A stretch of DNA of 64,000 nucleotides from Dryococelus australis (lineage: Eukaryota > Arthropoda > Insecta > Phasmatodea > Phasmatidae): NCBI GenBank assembly GCA_029891345.1, contig CM056995.1, positions 217,624,547 to 217,688,546 of the forward strand. Reading direction: 5' to 3'. The notes beneath the pieces are model-generated. The model did not search any database. It was not told the DNA's origin and saw only the letters and a program-made list of their open reading frames with translations. Numbering within the stretch: position 1 is the first letter of the stretch; each line of letters begins with the position of its first letter. Position numbers and translations under genes: made by a program. Below, piece after piece: positions 22,248 to 34,702 of this stretch.

Positions 22248-25200
22248 GTCATTTTCATTACCATTGATAGCTTTACGGATAAGTTATGGAAGGAGAAGGG
22301 AGCTTTTTTTTTTGCCGAGGTTCTAGCTTTCATAACGCCCTTCAAAAATAATAATGACTTGTAGTAAGGCCACTTTGGTTCGCAGGTATAGCCATCAGAA
22401 TCCCCTAAACATGGTGGTCTTATCTTCCCAAATTCTATACTAATTTTGTCCCTGTGGTACATCCACTTTGCGTAGTGCTGAATTTAAAACCAAAGTAAAA
22501 TCCCATAATGTTAATGTACTGTCTACTGTTGTGAAAATGGAACCAAAATTTGTCCCTGGAACACATTCGATGTGCACATTTTTAGTTGTTTTGTTAGATA
22601 TTTTTCACATGGATATAGTAATTACTGTAATTATTTGCATCTGCCTACCTACCTTGTAATTATATCTGCAACACCCCTTTTCTGTACAATGTCTTGCCAA
22701 GTGTCATCTACAACAGCACAACTGAAAAACCTTGCATCCCCTGTCCCGAATTTTGGGTTTTAGAAATATTTTAGGCTTTTTATATTCTGTATCCGTATAA
22801 AAAATACAGAATAAATGCAGTGATGCCAAGTTACGATCGCGCTAGTACCTGAAACCACAATGAAAAATTTATTCCGGTAAACTGTCTGACTGAATGCACA
22901 GCCTGTGAGAGCATTCCAATGTCTCCCGCCACTATGTGTGCGTACTCACACATTTCTTATGCTGATAAGTGCCAATCGTCACAAAATCATAATCTGAAAA
23001 TCTGCCTTCACTCTGAGCGCACTCTAAGGCCCGAAGAGACGTATCATTCCCACCTCCAGAATAAGTTTTTTTATAAGAATTCTATACATCCGTTTAAAAA
23101 TTTGCATGATATCTCTTACCACACAACTGTTGAATAAGAACTACTGGTTTTTGCAGAGCGGAGAATTATTTGGCATTCATTTGTTCAACGAAAACTTTCG
23201 TAGCCTTGAAGTAAAACAGTAAAACTAAATGTGCATACCGAAACACATATGCAGCTAACGAATAAATTGATGTGACAAACTGCATCACTATACTTACAGC
23301 CTTGCCAGATTAGCGCTTCAGAAAAAAAGGCTAGGCGTGAACATTTTGTCGATGATGATGATGTTGCTGCGTCATCATGTGAAGGCAAAAAATGTGAGTG
23401 CTCAAGAGCAGCAGAGCTTCCCGACACGGAGCCGTTGTAACAGTAATATTTTAGGTGATTTGTAATGTGGCCAATGAGAATGCAATTCTTGCTTTGTAAA
23501 CATTACTTTGTGTATGATGTGGATAATGATTATCCTCAAGATGTCTTTGTAAGGTTCAAAGCAAGTTCCACTAAAATGATCACTCAGAAAACATGGCCCC
23601 TTTTTCCTTGAAGGTTTGTTGTTGTGGGATACGGTAAATTTTAAAACCAGCGAACCCTGTTTCTGATTCTTGGTAAAAAAATATTATGTGCACTGCAGTA
23701 AACCACAGACTGTGCTCGAATGGTCTCCTAATGCTTGTTAACATTTTGTTTAAATAACAAATGATGTGGTTAGTACCGAGAAATCAGTCACGCAAGTGAT
23801 ACTATCGAGACAGTATTTCATTTTGCAACAGCATTATTATTAAAAAAAAATACATACTAACTTTTTTTCATGGAACATACAGACCTGTGTATAAGTTTAT
23901 AAAATTGTATACGGTTACTTGGTTTTTATAGATAATGGAGAACAAAGAAGCTAGAAAGGGAAAACATTTTTCACAATGGGACTGTTCCATAATAGGCTAC
24001 TTGCTCAGAAGACTCGCAATTTGGAGCGAGGATTATTGAATGAGCTATTTAAATTGGGGTTAAAGGAAATAATGAAAATAAAATAGTTAATAGTGTAGCA
24101 GCCACGATAAAAATTAGTCAAAATTTTAATCATTTTAAGATGGTTTCGTTAACTCAGTACATTAATAGACAGGCCTAATACCTGTTAAAACAAAATCATG
24201 AAAAATAATTCTTATTCATTTATGTAAAAAATATTAAGCAGCTGATTCAAAAATTGAGTCATTGCCAATACAAAATAAGTGTTGTCCAAAACTTCCTTTC
24301 TAACCTACAGGGTTATGCATAACTTGTAGACTTGATGTAGACTTGCACTTTTTTTTTATGAAGATTTTCAATTTTTACTGAGTTAATAATATTAACTTTA
24401 CTAGCTAACCCACTAACTCAGTCGTAATGTAATTTTTTACCCTTATATAACTACATCTTAATAAAAATAAGCATGACGAAAATATGTTTCCATGGTGTTT
24501 TGATCTCGCGGGAAAAAATTGTAGTCATTGACTCAAACCACTAGGCCACGTAAGTATATACTTGTTCCCGATCAAATCTAATTAAATTAATGTCCAGTTA
24601 GTAACTTTATTTCACACAATTCACAATAAACTTATTCAGTAGTACTTGGGAGTGATATTTAATTTGAATCACTACACACTTTTCGTCTTGGTCACATTGA
24701 AAAAGTCACTGTGACATCTTTTCTTTTATCTAAATTGTCGCATCTTTGGCATCGTGCTGTTTGTACACACTTGTTGTCTACGAGCAGCTCTCGTATGGTA
24801 CCTTCCCTAGAGAGTGCCAACTCACTCAGGTTAAACATAGTATGCATGGGCTTTGGCATATTTCGAGCATACCGTTCTATGAAAAAATAGGCCCATATCT
24901 TGTGGTTATGTGACCCAGCCCATCATATATAATTGCAGCTCAATCTTAGGCCCTGGACTGAGATATGGTTAATTTTGACAATATTATTTGTAGCTATAAC
25001 AAAACGGTTTTTACCTTTTAGCAGAGTGATTTGAAAATTGAAGGAACTGCAAGTTGGAATGCGCAATACCGGTTGATGTAGGTACAGAACAGAACAATAC
25101 TATTTTATGGGACTAAAGTCAAATTTAAACTGTAGTTATTTAATTAAAATTGGTGTAGTGAAGAACAAGTTATTCGCAAAAAGAAGTGAATACTTTTTTG

Positions 25201-25400
25201 GCTACTCTTTTAGACGAGAAATCCTCTGCCGCTCTGAACTCTAAGTGGAATTGTGACTGTAGTGGAGCAGCCGCATGAAGAGCTGTATAGAGTGCTGGAG
25301 AACGAGAGTTCCAGAGACAATCCTTTCTGTTAAAATATGATGTGTTTAGTTTAGTCACAAAACAAAATATAAAACAATGTATGCGAGGACCTCAGATAAT
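22248..25400. other. Gene-free interval
   Basis: No supported gene. It contains a possible tRNA-derived SINE fragment at 24495-24552 on the minus strand. Several small frames, for example 22181-22462 on the minus strand and 22919-23137 on the plus strand, show no recognisable family. Confidence 0.5.
24495..24552 (-). repeat. tRNA-derived SINE-like fragment
   Basis: On the minus strand TGGCCTAGTGG (about 24548-24538) fits a pol III A box. About 30 bases later GAGATCAAAACACC is a weak B-box position match. The spacing suits a tRNA-like head. Body and tail were not resolved. Confidence 0.35.
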
Positions 25401-27545
25401 TTCAGAGTAGGAATAAATGACGGGTAAGCGTAGCACCGGCCCTTTCGCCAAGCGGCGCCTAGCTGAGATGGTGGAGGGGAAGTTAGGCAGGTAGCGTGCA
25501 GTAAGACAATGACAACGTCACTAGCGTCACTTAAGTTTTCAATACCAGAGGCACAACTGGAAACAAGATTCCAGCTTAAAACACTTTCCAATGCAATTTG
25601 ACATGTGTCCAATTAGCTAAAGCTGGATCACTGTATGGCTATGGTTGCACTTTGGTCATGCGTGCGGGTTGGCTTACGCTTACTTACGGCTGGATATAGC
25701 GATTGCGCACGTGGCCTTACGGGTTGGTACCAAGTTCTCGTCTTTACGGGTTACTAGTCCCTTGGATTGGTCTGGCTTGCGACTCGTCTCAGAGCTAGTT
25801 ATAGTCGACGACGGGCGGGAGGTGCTAGGGGTTGGTGCCTTGTCGGTTTGCGGGCGAGGGGTAGCAGGATATAGCTGATTAAGTCGCTCGTCTGTGGCTC
25901 GGGCGGTAGCGAGGGCACAACATGACACAACACAGAACTCACCGTTCCAGTCCTCGGATGCCCTGCTCCAGAAGTTACTATTGGAGACGCCTAGCCAGTT
26001 CTTGGTCTTATTCAGTAACTCTTACCACTGGATGGCTGGTCGGGTGTGCACGTAGCGGTGCTGATGGGAAAGTAGGTGGGTTAATGTCAGTCGTAGGTGG
26101 TACCAGTGACCAAAGTAAGGTGGCACAATCTCGTTCGGCTCGTTGGCTAGCTGTGAGTGGGGTTAGACCAGCCAGCTGTCTGGCAGCAAGGTGCGCAACT
26201 CTTTGCTTTTCTCTCCTGGCGCCGTGCCTCACCTTGAATGGCATAGAGCGGATGTAATTGCTGAGAACCTCAAAAGAAGCACCACGGACGCAGATAGCCC
26301 TAAATTAGTGTTGCCTGGCAACAGTCTTGCCAATGCGAGCTCCAGTGCTTCAGAATATTCCCCACTGTTGCGGGCTGATCAGAAGCGTTAGAGCCATGTG
26401 GGTTGCCAAGACTATCACTGGGTGTACGATCCCAACCAAGGCCAGGCCGTAGCACCTAAGCAAATACGCCTGCCAGCACCCAGGTGCTCCGGTAGGGATA
26501 CAACTCAGATGTACCGTCTCTCTCTGATTGAGAAATGTTGCTAGTGATCGTGGCTCGTCTATTCTATTCCTTCAGTACCTGTATACTTGGTAGGAATAAA
26601 ATAGCTGGCTGTCTACTGGGTGTGTATTCAACTTGGAGCCGCCTAAGGGGGCGTCTCCAGTTGTAGCTAATTTCGGAATAAGAATAGTTTTCCATTTCCA
26701 GTCGGCGGTACTCAGCTCAAGGTTCTCTCAGTAATTGATGACAGATTACTCTATGAATGAGACTCAAGGGTAAGAGAAACAAAGCAGTGTTTATTAAAAA
26801 CTTATTAAACACGGTGACACGTGTTATTCTGCCAGGCAGACCGGTGGTTGGAAGTAATCCTACAGTAGCCAGGTGTAGGTGACCTGGTCCTAAACTAAGT
26901 GGGGAAGTTAAGTGAAAACTGATGAAAATTACGTAGATACAAACCTAACTCTAAAATAGGGAGTATCTGTAGGAGATAAAGAATAATTACGTGTGATATG
27001 TATTGTTGCTACAGAAAGCTTCTGGTAGCTATAGGCGTCGCTGGAGCGTCCAGTAGTGGGGCTGCAAGCTCTTACGGCGACGTCAATGATGGCAGTCTCT
27101 GATGGCTGCTGAAGACTGTTAGGTTGTTGGCGACAGCCTCTGGAAGGACTGTTGAAGGTCTTCGTAGTAGTGCACACCCCAGCACCCAGGTGCTTGGAGA
27201 AGACTGCAGGAACAACTGGCAAGGACCACCGCGCACGGCCTTATATAGTGCGGTAGCGCATGTTGTGGCGGCTGCGTGACGTCCCTCAGGTGTGAGGTCG
27301 GAGTGGGGGTAGCACCCTCTGGTCATCTCTCTGCCTTCGCGTATCCTCGGTGACGCTCGTGCATGGCCCAAGGCGGCTGATGGCTTGTTGGCTCTCGGCG
27401 CGGGGGGGGGGGGGGGTGACGCACCGCTGTCTTTCGCAACCCCTCGTATCCACGTGTCTGGCCACCCTCCAGGATTGTGGCAGACCGTTACTTCCATGTA
27501 CGAAATGGTGCGGGGTTTGAATCTCACATGTGTAGAAGTAGTACA
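25400..27545 (-). mobile_element. Possible LTR retrotransposon 5' portion (LTR plus decayed gag)
   Basis: This GC-rich block differs sharply from its AT-rich surroundings. On the minus strand it shows a TATATAAGG box at about 27247-27239, two AATAAA signals near 26810-26790, a strong hairpin GGAGACGCCCCC..GGCGGCTCC (about 26657-26634), and then a frame starting at 26244 (MPFKVRHGARREKQRVAHLA). This is followed by broken frames rich in Q, E, R and L and a P/S/T/K-rich linker (25928-25680). Promoter, poly(A) signal, leader and gag-like frame in that order suggest LTR then gag. No protease or pol and no second LTR was found, so the call is inference. Confidence 0.35.
27402..27416. repeat. Poly(G) run, 15 bases
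   Basis: Uninterrupted G run inside the GC-rich block at 25.4-27.5 kb. Confidence 0.9.
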
Positions 27546-28589
27546 CTAGGGTTGCAGTGAGATGAGTCGTAATCGTATGTAGATAATTGCTATAAGCGGC
27601 ATGTGTCAAGTTGCTCTACTCAAAATTACCATTCAGTAATAAAATTTCCAAATAAGCAAGAAATCTGTTTCAATGACATATGATTACACACACAGTCTAG
27701 TATTGTATTTACCAAGTAGCTGTCGTAAATTGTCACTGAAAAAGAACACGAGTTCCTTTCCACAACTCCTTTTAGCAAATATTGTGTGGAAATCCATGAA
27801 AATATGTCATCATAAAACACACCACAGTAAGGTCACACTCTAGGTATACAACACTACCTGAAATCATAAGCCTGGGAATAACTTTAGACTGGTCTTTCAT
27901 AGCAGACATTTCAAATAATAGGATTGCAAATAGAAATAAATAATGCCAGATGAGAAAATATAGTTTTACTTTGAAAATGAGAAAATAACATTTATCCAAT
28001 AAAATGACTCTCTGAAAAATTACATTACTGGAATTCGCTGTCTGTAAAGTATAATGAAAATGAAAATTAACTATTTCCACTCTCCCAACAAACATACCAA
28101 TGAGTCTATTTTAATCAAAAGTTCCTTCATAAATTTAATCTGGCTCAGACCAGATAGTACTTTCAGGAATACTGAGTTGTACTCTCGGCGTTGTCACAAT
28201 AGGTAGGTAGTGCAAATTAGACATCTGTGTTCCAAGAACCTCTGGGTTTAATTTTGACCATCTCACAAAAATTAAAAGTGTTTGTAATAACTTTATTAAT
28301 GTTCATAACATTGGAAAAGAATATAATTTTACAGTAAAATATAAAATAAAATTTAAATATATGGAGAGTTAATTAAAACATTCTGAACCAAAACGTTTTC
28401 GAATCAGGGCTGCAAAATATTAAAATGTAAACATCAGAAAAAAAATGTAAATAAATAAGTGTGGGTTACATATACTTCAAACGGAACCAAAACAAATAGT
28501 GTCACAAATAAACCTATAAATCTATCTCATTACACAATGTTTGTTTCAACTGTTGTTTAGTCGTATCATTGTTACATTTAATTGCACTT
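27546..28589. other. Gene-free interval
   Basis: AT-rich sequence with no supported feature. The minus-strand frame at 27772-28095 is hydrophobic, without a domain that I recognise, and lies in T-rich DNA. Confidence 0.5.
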
Positions 28590-29625
28590 CTTTTTAATAA
28601 AAACAACTACGAAAAACTGATTTCATTGACTTTTCAGCACGTACGAATAGTAATTCCAATACGGAAGCTTTAATAAAATGTGACAACTTTTTTATAAATT
28701 AATTGAAATCAACAAAATTCCTGGGCTTATATATAGACACTAATTTAAACTGGAAAAATCACATACATGATATATCAATAAAATTAACTGCAGCATCCTT
28801 CACATTGAGGTAGTCCTCCCTAATATCCCAAACTACCTTAAAATATATATATATATTTTGCATACTTTCATGCGATTACGGCGTATGGAATCATATATTG
28901 GGGAAATTCTGTAAATAATAAAAAAAAAAAAATTCCTATTACAAAGAAATCAATCACAGTATTTTGTTTAGAAAATAAACTTGAATCTTGTAGACCACTT
29001 TTTAAGAAATTAAAAATACTTGCTCTCATGTCACAGTATATTTATGAGGTATTAGTACGTAGCTGACCACATGATAAATTTAAACTTAACACAGAATATA
29101 TTACATAACTACAATACAAGGTTTATAAACAACATTCATGCACAGTCATCCTCATGTTCAAGTTTTCAAAAAGGAATATCGTCAGCTATCAAATCATTTC
29201 GTGCATTACCAAAAGAATTTCAAAACCTCTGTCTTACTGATAGCAATTATATTAGGAGAAAGTTGCAAGCGTTCTTATATACTCTTTTATTCAATTAATG
29301 AATATTTCGATTCTGTAAAATTGTTAACAGAGATTTATTCCATTACATTTATAGACTAGGTTGAAATATATTTGTTTGTCTGTATTGTATCTGTTATGTC
29401 ACTAAAATATGTGTTTCGTCTGTAATACTATATGTTTGTATGGTCACTAATATAATTATGTATATTATCTGTAATATATATGCATATGTTATAGATGTGT
29501 ATTATCTGAAGGTATGCGTGGTGTTTATAATATATGTGTATTGTTTGTGATGTACCTGTGTACAACTTTAGACATGCTCCATATCCCGAGCATAAAAATA
29601 AAAAAATAAATTTTATGAAAAAATG
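28590..29625 (+). mobile_element. 5'-truncated non-LTR retrotransposon (Jockey-like), 3' end only
   Basis: Translated pieces follow the order of the reverse transcriptase thumb and beyond: TDFIDFSARTN, STKFLGLYIDTNLNWKNHIH (about 28712-28770), ITAYGIIYWGNSVN (about 28876-28917), then the frame at 29071-29298 with HNYNTRFINNIHAQSSSC and FRALPKEFQNL. KFLGLYID-x-x-L-x-W is the conserved motif after the catalytic palm in Jockey-group LINEs. At least two frame changes and several stops break the protein. The 3' end is ATGCTCCATATCCCGAGCAT followed by A-rich AATAAA-like sequence near 29595-29615. Palm, endonuclease and ORF1 are absent. Confidence 0.72.
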
Positions 29626-32340
29626 CTATATTTATTCCTTTTTTTTTTATCATTGTAATAAAGTTTGTCGATAAGCCTAAAGAAAATATTTCATGATGTA
29701 CAGAATAAATTTTGTCTACACATTAATAATGCAATTCTGTATTTGACGTGTGTAAAAAGTGAATTACATATTTAACTTTTGTACATAACTATTATTACAA
29801 TTATAATTCCAAGAATAATTATTTTATGAAAGGTATGAAAGATAATACATTGTGCATCGGTGTACAGAAGTTAAATATAATTTCTCAATTTGTAGTGCTT
29901 TTTGAAAACTCCTTTGTCAGTCAGTACTCGTAACTTTTTTATGATATTACAATTTCAACTTTGGGGATTAGACTCGAGTTATTTGTTCGTACTCTTTGCT
30001 GAGAAACTACTTCTTTATTGAACAGATGGAAAATATAAACATTGTTAAGAACAATGGTTGCAGGCTTATTTCTAAATTCTCATCTCGCATGACCTAATGA
30101 AAATTATCAGCAGGCATTATGTTATAAGTAAAGTGAATCCCCCACAAAATCTTAATTTACAGTTGAGGCAGGCTGACTACTACTATGCTGTCAAAGTGAG
30201 AGCTCTCGCATCCCGACGGTGCGGCGCAGCGAGACATGACCAGCCCGCCTGTGATTGTACTCTTGGATAGGGATGGACGGTGTGACTAACAGCCAGTCAC
30301 ACCCTTCAACCAATAATACTCTCTCCCTCACACACTCACACTATCGCTCTCTCTTGTCTGGTAAGCAATGGAACTCTGCGGAGCTCGCAAAGGTGGTATA
30401 GCTACTATCTAGTGAGTGTATTTTGAACTACGCTCGAAGACCTGAGTGTAGAGAAATAGAAAAGCATGGCCATAAGAGGAGGGTGACTGACCATATTAAC
30501 ATGACTATTTTGTCTTTATGCTATTATTTTCTGTGACATTTGCACTCAACCCACATCAGCAAACCAGATGTTGTCTGGATGGAGATCAAGTCTGCATGCA
30601 TTGCTTGTTAACATGTATGTTTTTTTTGGTCCCCTGAAAAAACTATACATACATGTTACTATGTATTTCAGTTTGCCTTAGGTTTATATTCAAATATTTT
30701 TACTATGTTTTCTCGTTTTAAAATGTTTTCCTGTCGGTTATTGAGATTATCAAGTACATATGGTATATCTGTTTTGTATATTATTTCTAAGAGAGTTCAT
30801 AAACAAATATTTTATACCAACCCAAATGTTCAGCAAAGCACCCAAGGACAAAGCATCAAATAGCTAATATTTTGTTGTTTGAAACAATGTGGTTTAAGAG
30901 TAGGTAAATATTTTGCAAGTAATGTTAATCTTGTTTATTACAGAACCATTGCATGTATGAAATCAATCTACCAGTTTTGTTTCAAGTCTATCACTTGACT
31001 GTCAACAGCAACAAAAATGTAAACAACATTACTCATGCTTACTGTTTTCTGAGTTCATAATTAAGTAACTATATAAATAGTATAGACCAACAATTTTTGT
31101 GTGTGTGCGTGCACACACGTGCATGTATTACTCTATCTACTTTTTGAGCATTGAAAGCTGAAATAAGGAAAAAATGCTTTTAATTGTGCTTCACTTCACC
31201 AAACCATTGTGTGAGTATTATAGTAAACTAAATTCATCGTAAACATAAGCAAAAAGCCTTTTCATACATCAGCAGCACATTGGTGAATCAGCATTATAGA
31301 ATCTGCATAGCGGTGATTCAGCAAATCTGCATTTTGTGAACTGGCACAGCTACAAGAGCAGCTATTGCCATGCTATGTAATGCTTAAAAATGTCCATGCA
31401 CAAAAAAATTTTCATCACACTTAAAGTTAAAATACTACGTTTTCGATTGCAAAATGCAAACAGCAATATGTTTTCGTTTATTGATTTGTCCATTTTACAA
31501 CAATCAAACTATAAACTTTCAACCATGGAAAATCCACAACCGGTCACTGTTCATGTCCTCAATGATCACTACCATTGTCTGCCTCCTATATCTTTAATAC
31601 ATTTTCTAACTGTGAAAATAAATTAATTTTGGAGCAAATAAATGTAAACATATTACGTTTGGGTTGCCAACATAACATTGGACAATGCACATCTTTTTTG
31701 ACAGAAAGCTTATTACTGTTCACGTGTTGGTTATCATACATAATCTAGGGTATCCGTCTTCACCAAGGCGAGCATTGTTTCACAAAACATTCCTTTTATA
31801 ATTTTTCTCCTTTGATGTAGTCCACTAACCAAAGAGCAGCAGGATGTTGTATATTTTTAGTCGAGAATCTGACAGAATCAACTCCACACAAAGCAAGAGG
31901 TGTCTTCATGATGCTATCCTATCATTAATATCGCTGCAAGGTGCAGTTACCAAGACAACAAATTTGTGCACGTCATCAATCAATGGAACTACAGATTTCA
32001 ATTTTGTGTTATCGATAAAGTGATTATTTGTGGTTCAATGATCATATTTCCATGGATTCATTTTGCAAGTGTTTGTGTGTGAATTTTGTTTTTACACGAA
32101 GATGGATTTTAGTATAACATTTTTAAAAAATTTTGTTTTTATATGTTAACAGCATTTTCATGTATGTTGATTGCATTAGAAAATATTTGTGTATGGGTCT
32201 CTAACATATTAAATCAATAATTATTTCTAACACTGCCAGAGATTTGAACAGACTGTATTATTTTTATATATTTCATACAGATTGAATACACACTGCTGGC
32301 AATTAAATTGCAGCACCAAAGAACGACGTAACAGGGCAAG
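29626..32340. other. Gene-free interval
   Basis: No gene supported. There is an inverted repeat AACATGTATG/CATACATGTT at 30609-30657, and a locally GC-rich part at 30190-30300. At 32286-32312 the sequence CACTGCTGGCAATTAAATTG followed by CAGCACC resembles a transposon terminus, and it sits at the 5' edge of the gypsy-like remnant. Confidence 0.45.
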
Positions 32341-32366
32341 AGACTGATAAGCTGTATATAAGTGGA

Positions 32367-32749
32367 GTGAGTGAAGAGATTTGGGTAGCTCTTAACAGCG
32401 AGGTCTTGAGAGCCAAATATATAAGTGGAGGTTGGGGAGCCATTGAATTCGTAACAGACTGGCAGCAGCTCAGCACTCTCTTGGCACAGTGCTTCACTAG
32501 AGAAGAAGTAGTTGCACAACTTATGATGGAATTCTACAGCCAGCATCAGAAATCCGGGGATGAGGTCGAAATCTTTGTGAGGAGGAAAGTACAGTTGTAC
32601 CAACAAATATTTTTTGATGGAGACAAAGACGGGTGTATATGCCAAATCACACGTATATTGTTGCCACGGATACGGAATATCTTGCTTCTATCCAAACCTG
32701 CGTCAGTAGACGAACTGATTAACCGAGCATGGGAAGCTCTGCTCGACTA
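32367..32749 (+). pseudogene. gypsy-like gag, capsid part
   Basis: The 127-codon frame contains FVTDWQQLSTLLAQCFT, DEVEIFVRRKVQLYQQIF and RILLPRIRNILLLSKPASVD followed by ELINRAWEAL, a layout like retrotransposon gag capsid domains (helices around an F-x-x-R-K-x-x-L-Y motif). It ends at TAA near 32748. About 90 bases later another frame contains the knuckle remnant KCWYYPGIHFNRDC at about 32842-32883, where the second cysteine of CX2CX4HX4C is tyrosine. Confidence 0.6.
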
Positions 32750-33069
32750 ACCAAAGCCAGTTAAGTTCATCGATGAAGGAAAGGCAGGAGTGTGATGCAC
32801 CAAGCCTCCCCCTCCTCCTCCACCGCAAACCCCAAGATTACCCAAGTGCTGGTACTATCCTGGGATTCACTTCAATAGGGATTGCCCACAGAGACCAGAG
32901 TAACCGCTCAAATGCACGGATTCGCAGGACACAACCCGGACACCACAACCCACCAAAGTCGAAGCTGTATCCCAAAATAAACAGTCCAAGGGAAATGGCA
33001 ATGCCGGCAGAAAGAAGGGAACAATTCTGTCTGCCAAACAGAACCAACCGTCAAGCTCATAGATGAAGA

Positions 33070-33215
33070 GGCACACACACCTGTAGCACACTACATCAAA
33101 ATCTGTATAAATGGCAGTAATGCCTAACCTCTTTTGATTCTGCAGCATCAAGAAACTTTCTATGCCGTGACTTGCTCCAAAAGCACCAACTCAAAGAACT
33201 GGAACCTTAGACTAA
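33070..33215 (+). pseudogene. gypsy-like aspartic protease fragment
   Basis: The frame reads HYIKICINGS, then around 33136-33180 DSAASRNFLCRDLLQKHQ. This matches the retropepsin start (D-S-G-A-S-x-x-F), with glycine replaced by alanine in the active-site triplet. The rest of the protease is only weakly readable. The substitution and nearby stops indicate a dead copy. Confidence 0.55.
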
Positions 33216-33399
33216 GACAGTAAGAATGGCCAAGCCTGAAAGCACCCTTGCCGTGGACGGACGCATCTCCCTGCCATTCGAACTCCAGAGCCTAGAGGCT
33301 CTCACCAATTTCTTCGTCACACCGAATATCGAGGAGGACGTTATCCTTGGACATCCATGGCTCCGCGAGCAACAATGCATCACGGATCGCAGGAAATGC

Positions 33400-34330
33400 T
33401 AGATATATCTGGGTAATGGATGACGAGTCGCATTACATTGGGAGTATCCGGCCGTGCAACAAGAAGCTACCACCCTTGATGCTCAAAAAATCCAACGTGA
33501 ACTGACGGAAGTACAGTTTCAACAGCTAAAGGAGACCTTGGACGAACACGCGGCCACCTTTGGAAATGGTGGAAACTTGAGTCAGACATGAACCATCCAG
33601 CATGAGATCCTACTAAGTGACTTCACGCCCATCTACAACCGGCCATGTAAAGTCTCTGTGAAATGTCGAAAGTTGATAACGGAGCAGATAGAAGAAATGA
33701 GGTGACAAGGGATTGTGAAGCCTTCAACTTCTACCTACAACTCTTATGTGGTACTTTTGCCAAAAAGTGATGGGCAATTACGCTTAAATTACGCAAAAAC
33801 TATAAAGCTCTGAATGATGCCATCCTGCCTACTCCTCCACCAGCTCTCGACCTCACACACACACACACACTGTGCGACATACACACGAGGTCCGGATCTT
33901 TAGTATTCTAGACATGCAGTCCGCTATTGTAAATAGCAGTGCATCCGGATAGCCAACTGTATACCACCTTCATGTCTCCAGAAGGAGAAACTTTGCTGTT
34001 CAGAGTCCTCCGAAGTCTTAACCGGATACATAGGCCAGTTCTGTTTTGCCTAACTGGACTACATTATACTCTACTCCAAAACCTGTAAGGAGCACCTCTC
34101 CCAACTTCCATCGAATGCTTAGGCCACGTCGTGTTCATGTATGGAGGGCAACTACCTGCAGGCAGATCGCTACAAGTCATTCAGGAAGCCAAGGAACCTC
34201 ACACAAAGAAGCAACTACGCCAATTCTTAGGACTCTGCAACTGGCTCAGGGATTTTGTCCCCAATATCACTGAGTTAATGACACTCTTTCACCTACTGCT
34301 TGGGAATGACGTTCGGTGTAAATGGACCCC
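33400..34330 (+). pseudogene. gypsy-like reverse transcriptase remnant
   Basis: Pieces in order: QRELTEVQFQQLKETL-type leader, then IQHEILLSDFTPIYNRPCKV, GIVKPSTSTYNSYVVLLPKS with DGQLRL, IFSILDMQSAI (the LDL-x-S-G-Y region, about 33897-33930), FMSPEGETLLFRVL, and a catalytic box at about 34051-34062 that reads stop-L-D-Y where the family has Y-L-D-D. A tract of CA repeats near 33856-33870 interrupts the fingers region. At least five stops or frameshifts are present, so no active RT is possible. Confidence 0.72.
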
Positions 34331-34339
34331 CGAAACACC

Positions 34340-34615
34340 GAGCAGCTTTCGGCAAATTGACTGTCTACATCGCCCTCAAGGAAAGGGACCCCTCATCTTG
34401 CAGACAGACGCTTGTAAGAATGGATTGGGAGCCATTCCCTACCTGGAAGATACTGAAGGCAGACCCCTAGTCATTGCTTATGCAAGCACTCGGTTGAACC
34501 CAACGGAACAAAAATATCACATAAATGAACACGAAAGTCTTGCTGTAATGTGGGCAATCAGGAAGTTTCTCTACCATTTGGAAGGGAACCACTTCATCTT
34601 TCGAACTGACAGCTA
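34340..34615 (+). pseudogene. gypsy-like RNase H domain
   Basis: The frame reads GPLILQTDACKNGLGAIPYL, then RPLVIAYASTRLNPTEQKYH, INEHESLAVMWAIRKFLYHL and HFIFRTDS, and then TAG at 34614-34616. The three acidic residues of gypsy-type RNase H (TDA, the E of HESLA, RTDS) are all visible. The domain is better preserved than the RT before it. In an active element it degrades the RNA strand of the cDNA hybrid. Confidence 0.78.
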
Positions 34616-34702
34616 GGCACTCAAATGTTTAAGGGAATTCAGTCACAATAAGGCCAAATTAGGGGATGATGGGAACTACTGCTATCGGAATTTGAGTTCG
34701 AA

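Noticed and set aside
27072..27609. 151- and 107-codon minus-strand frames
   Set aside because: They lie across the GC-rich block with the poly(G) run and a putative TATA box, where stop codons are rare by composition; no family motif.
32286..32312. CACTGCTGGCAATTAAATTG-type transposon end
   Set aside because: It looks like a terminus but no partner end was found, so it is only mentioned at the edge of the gypsy-like element.
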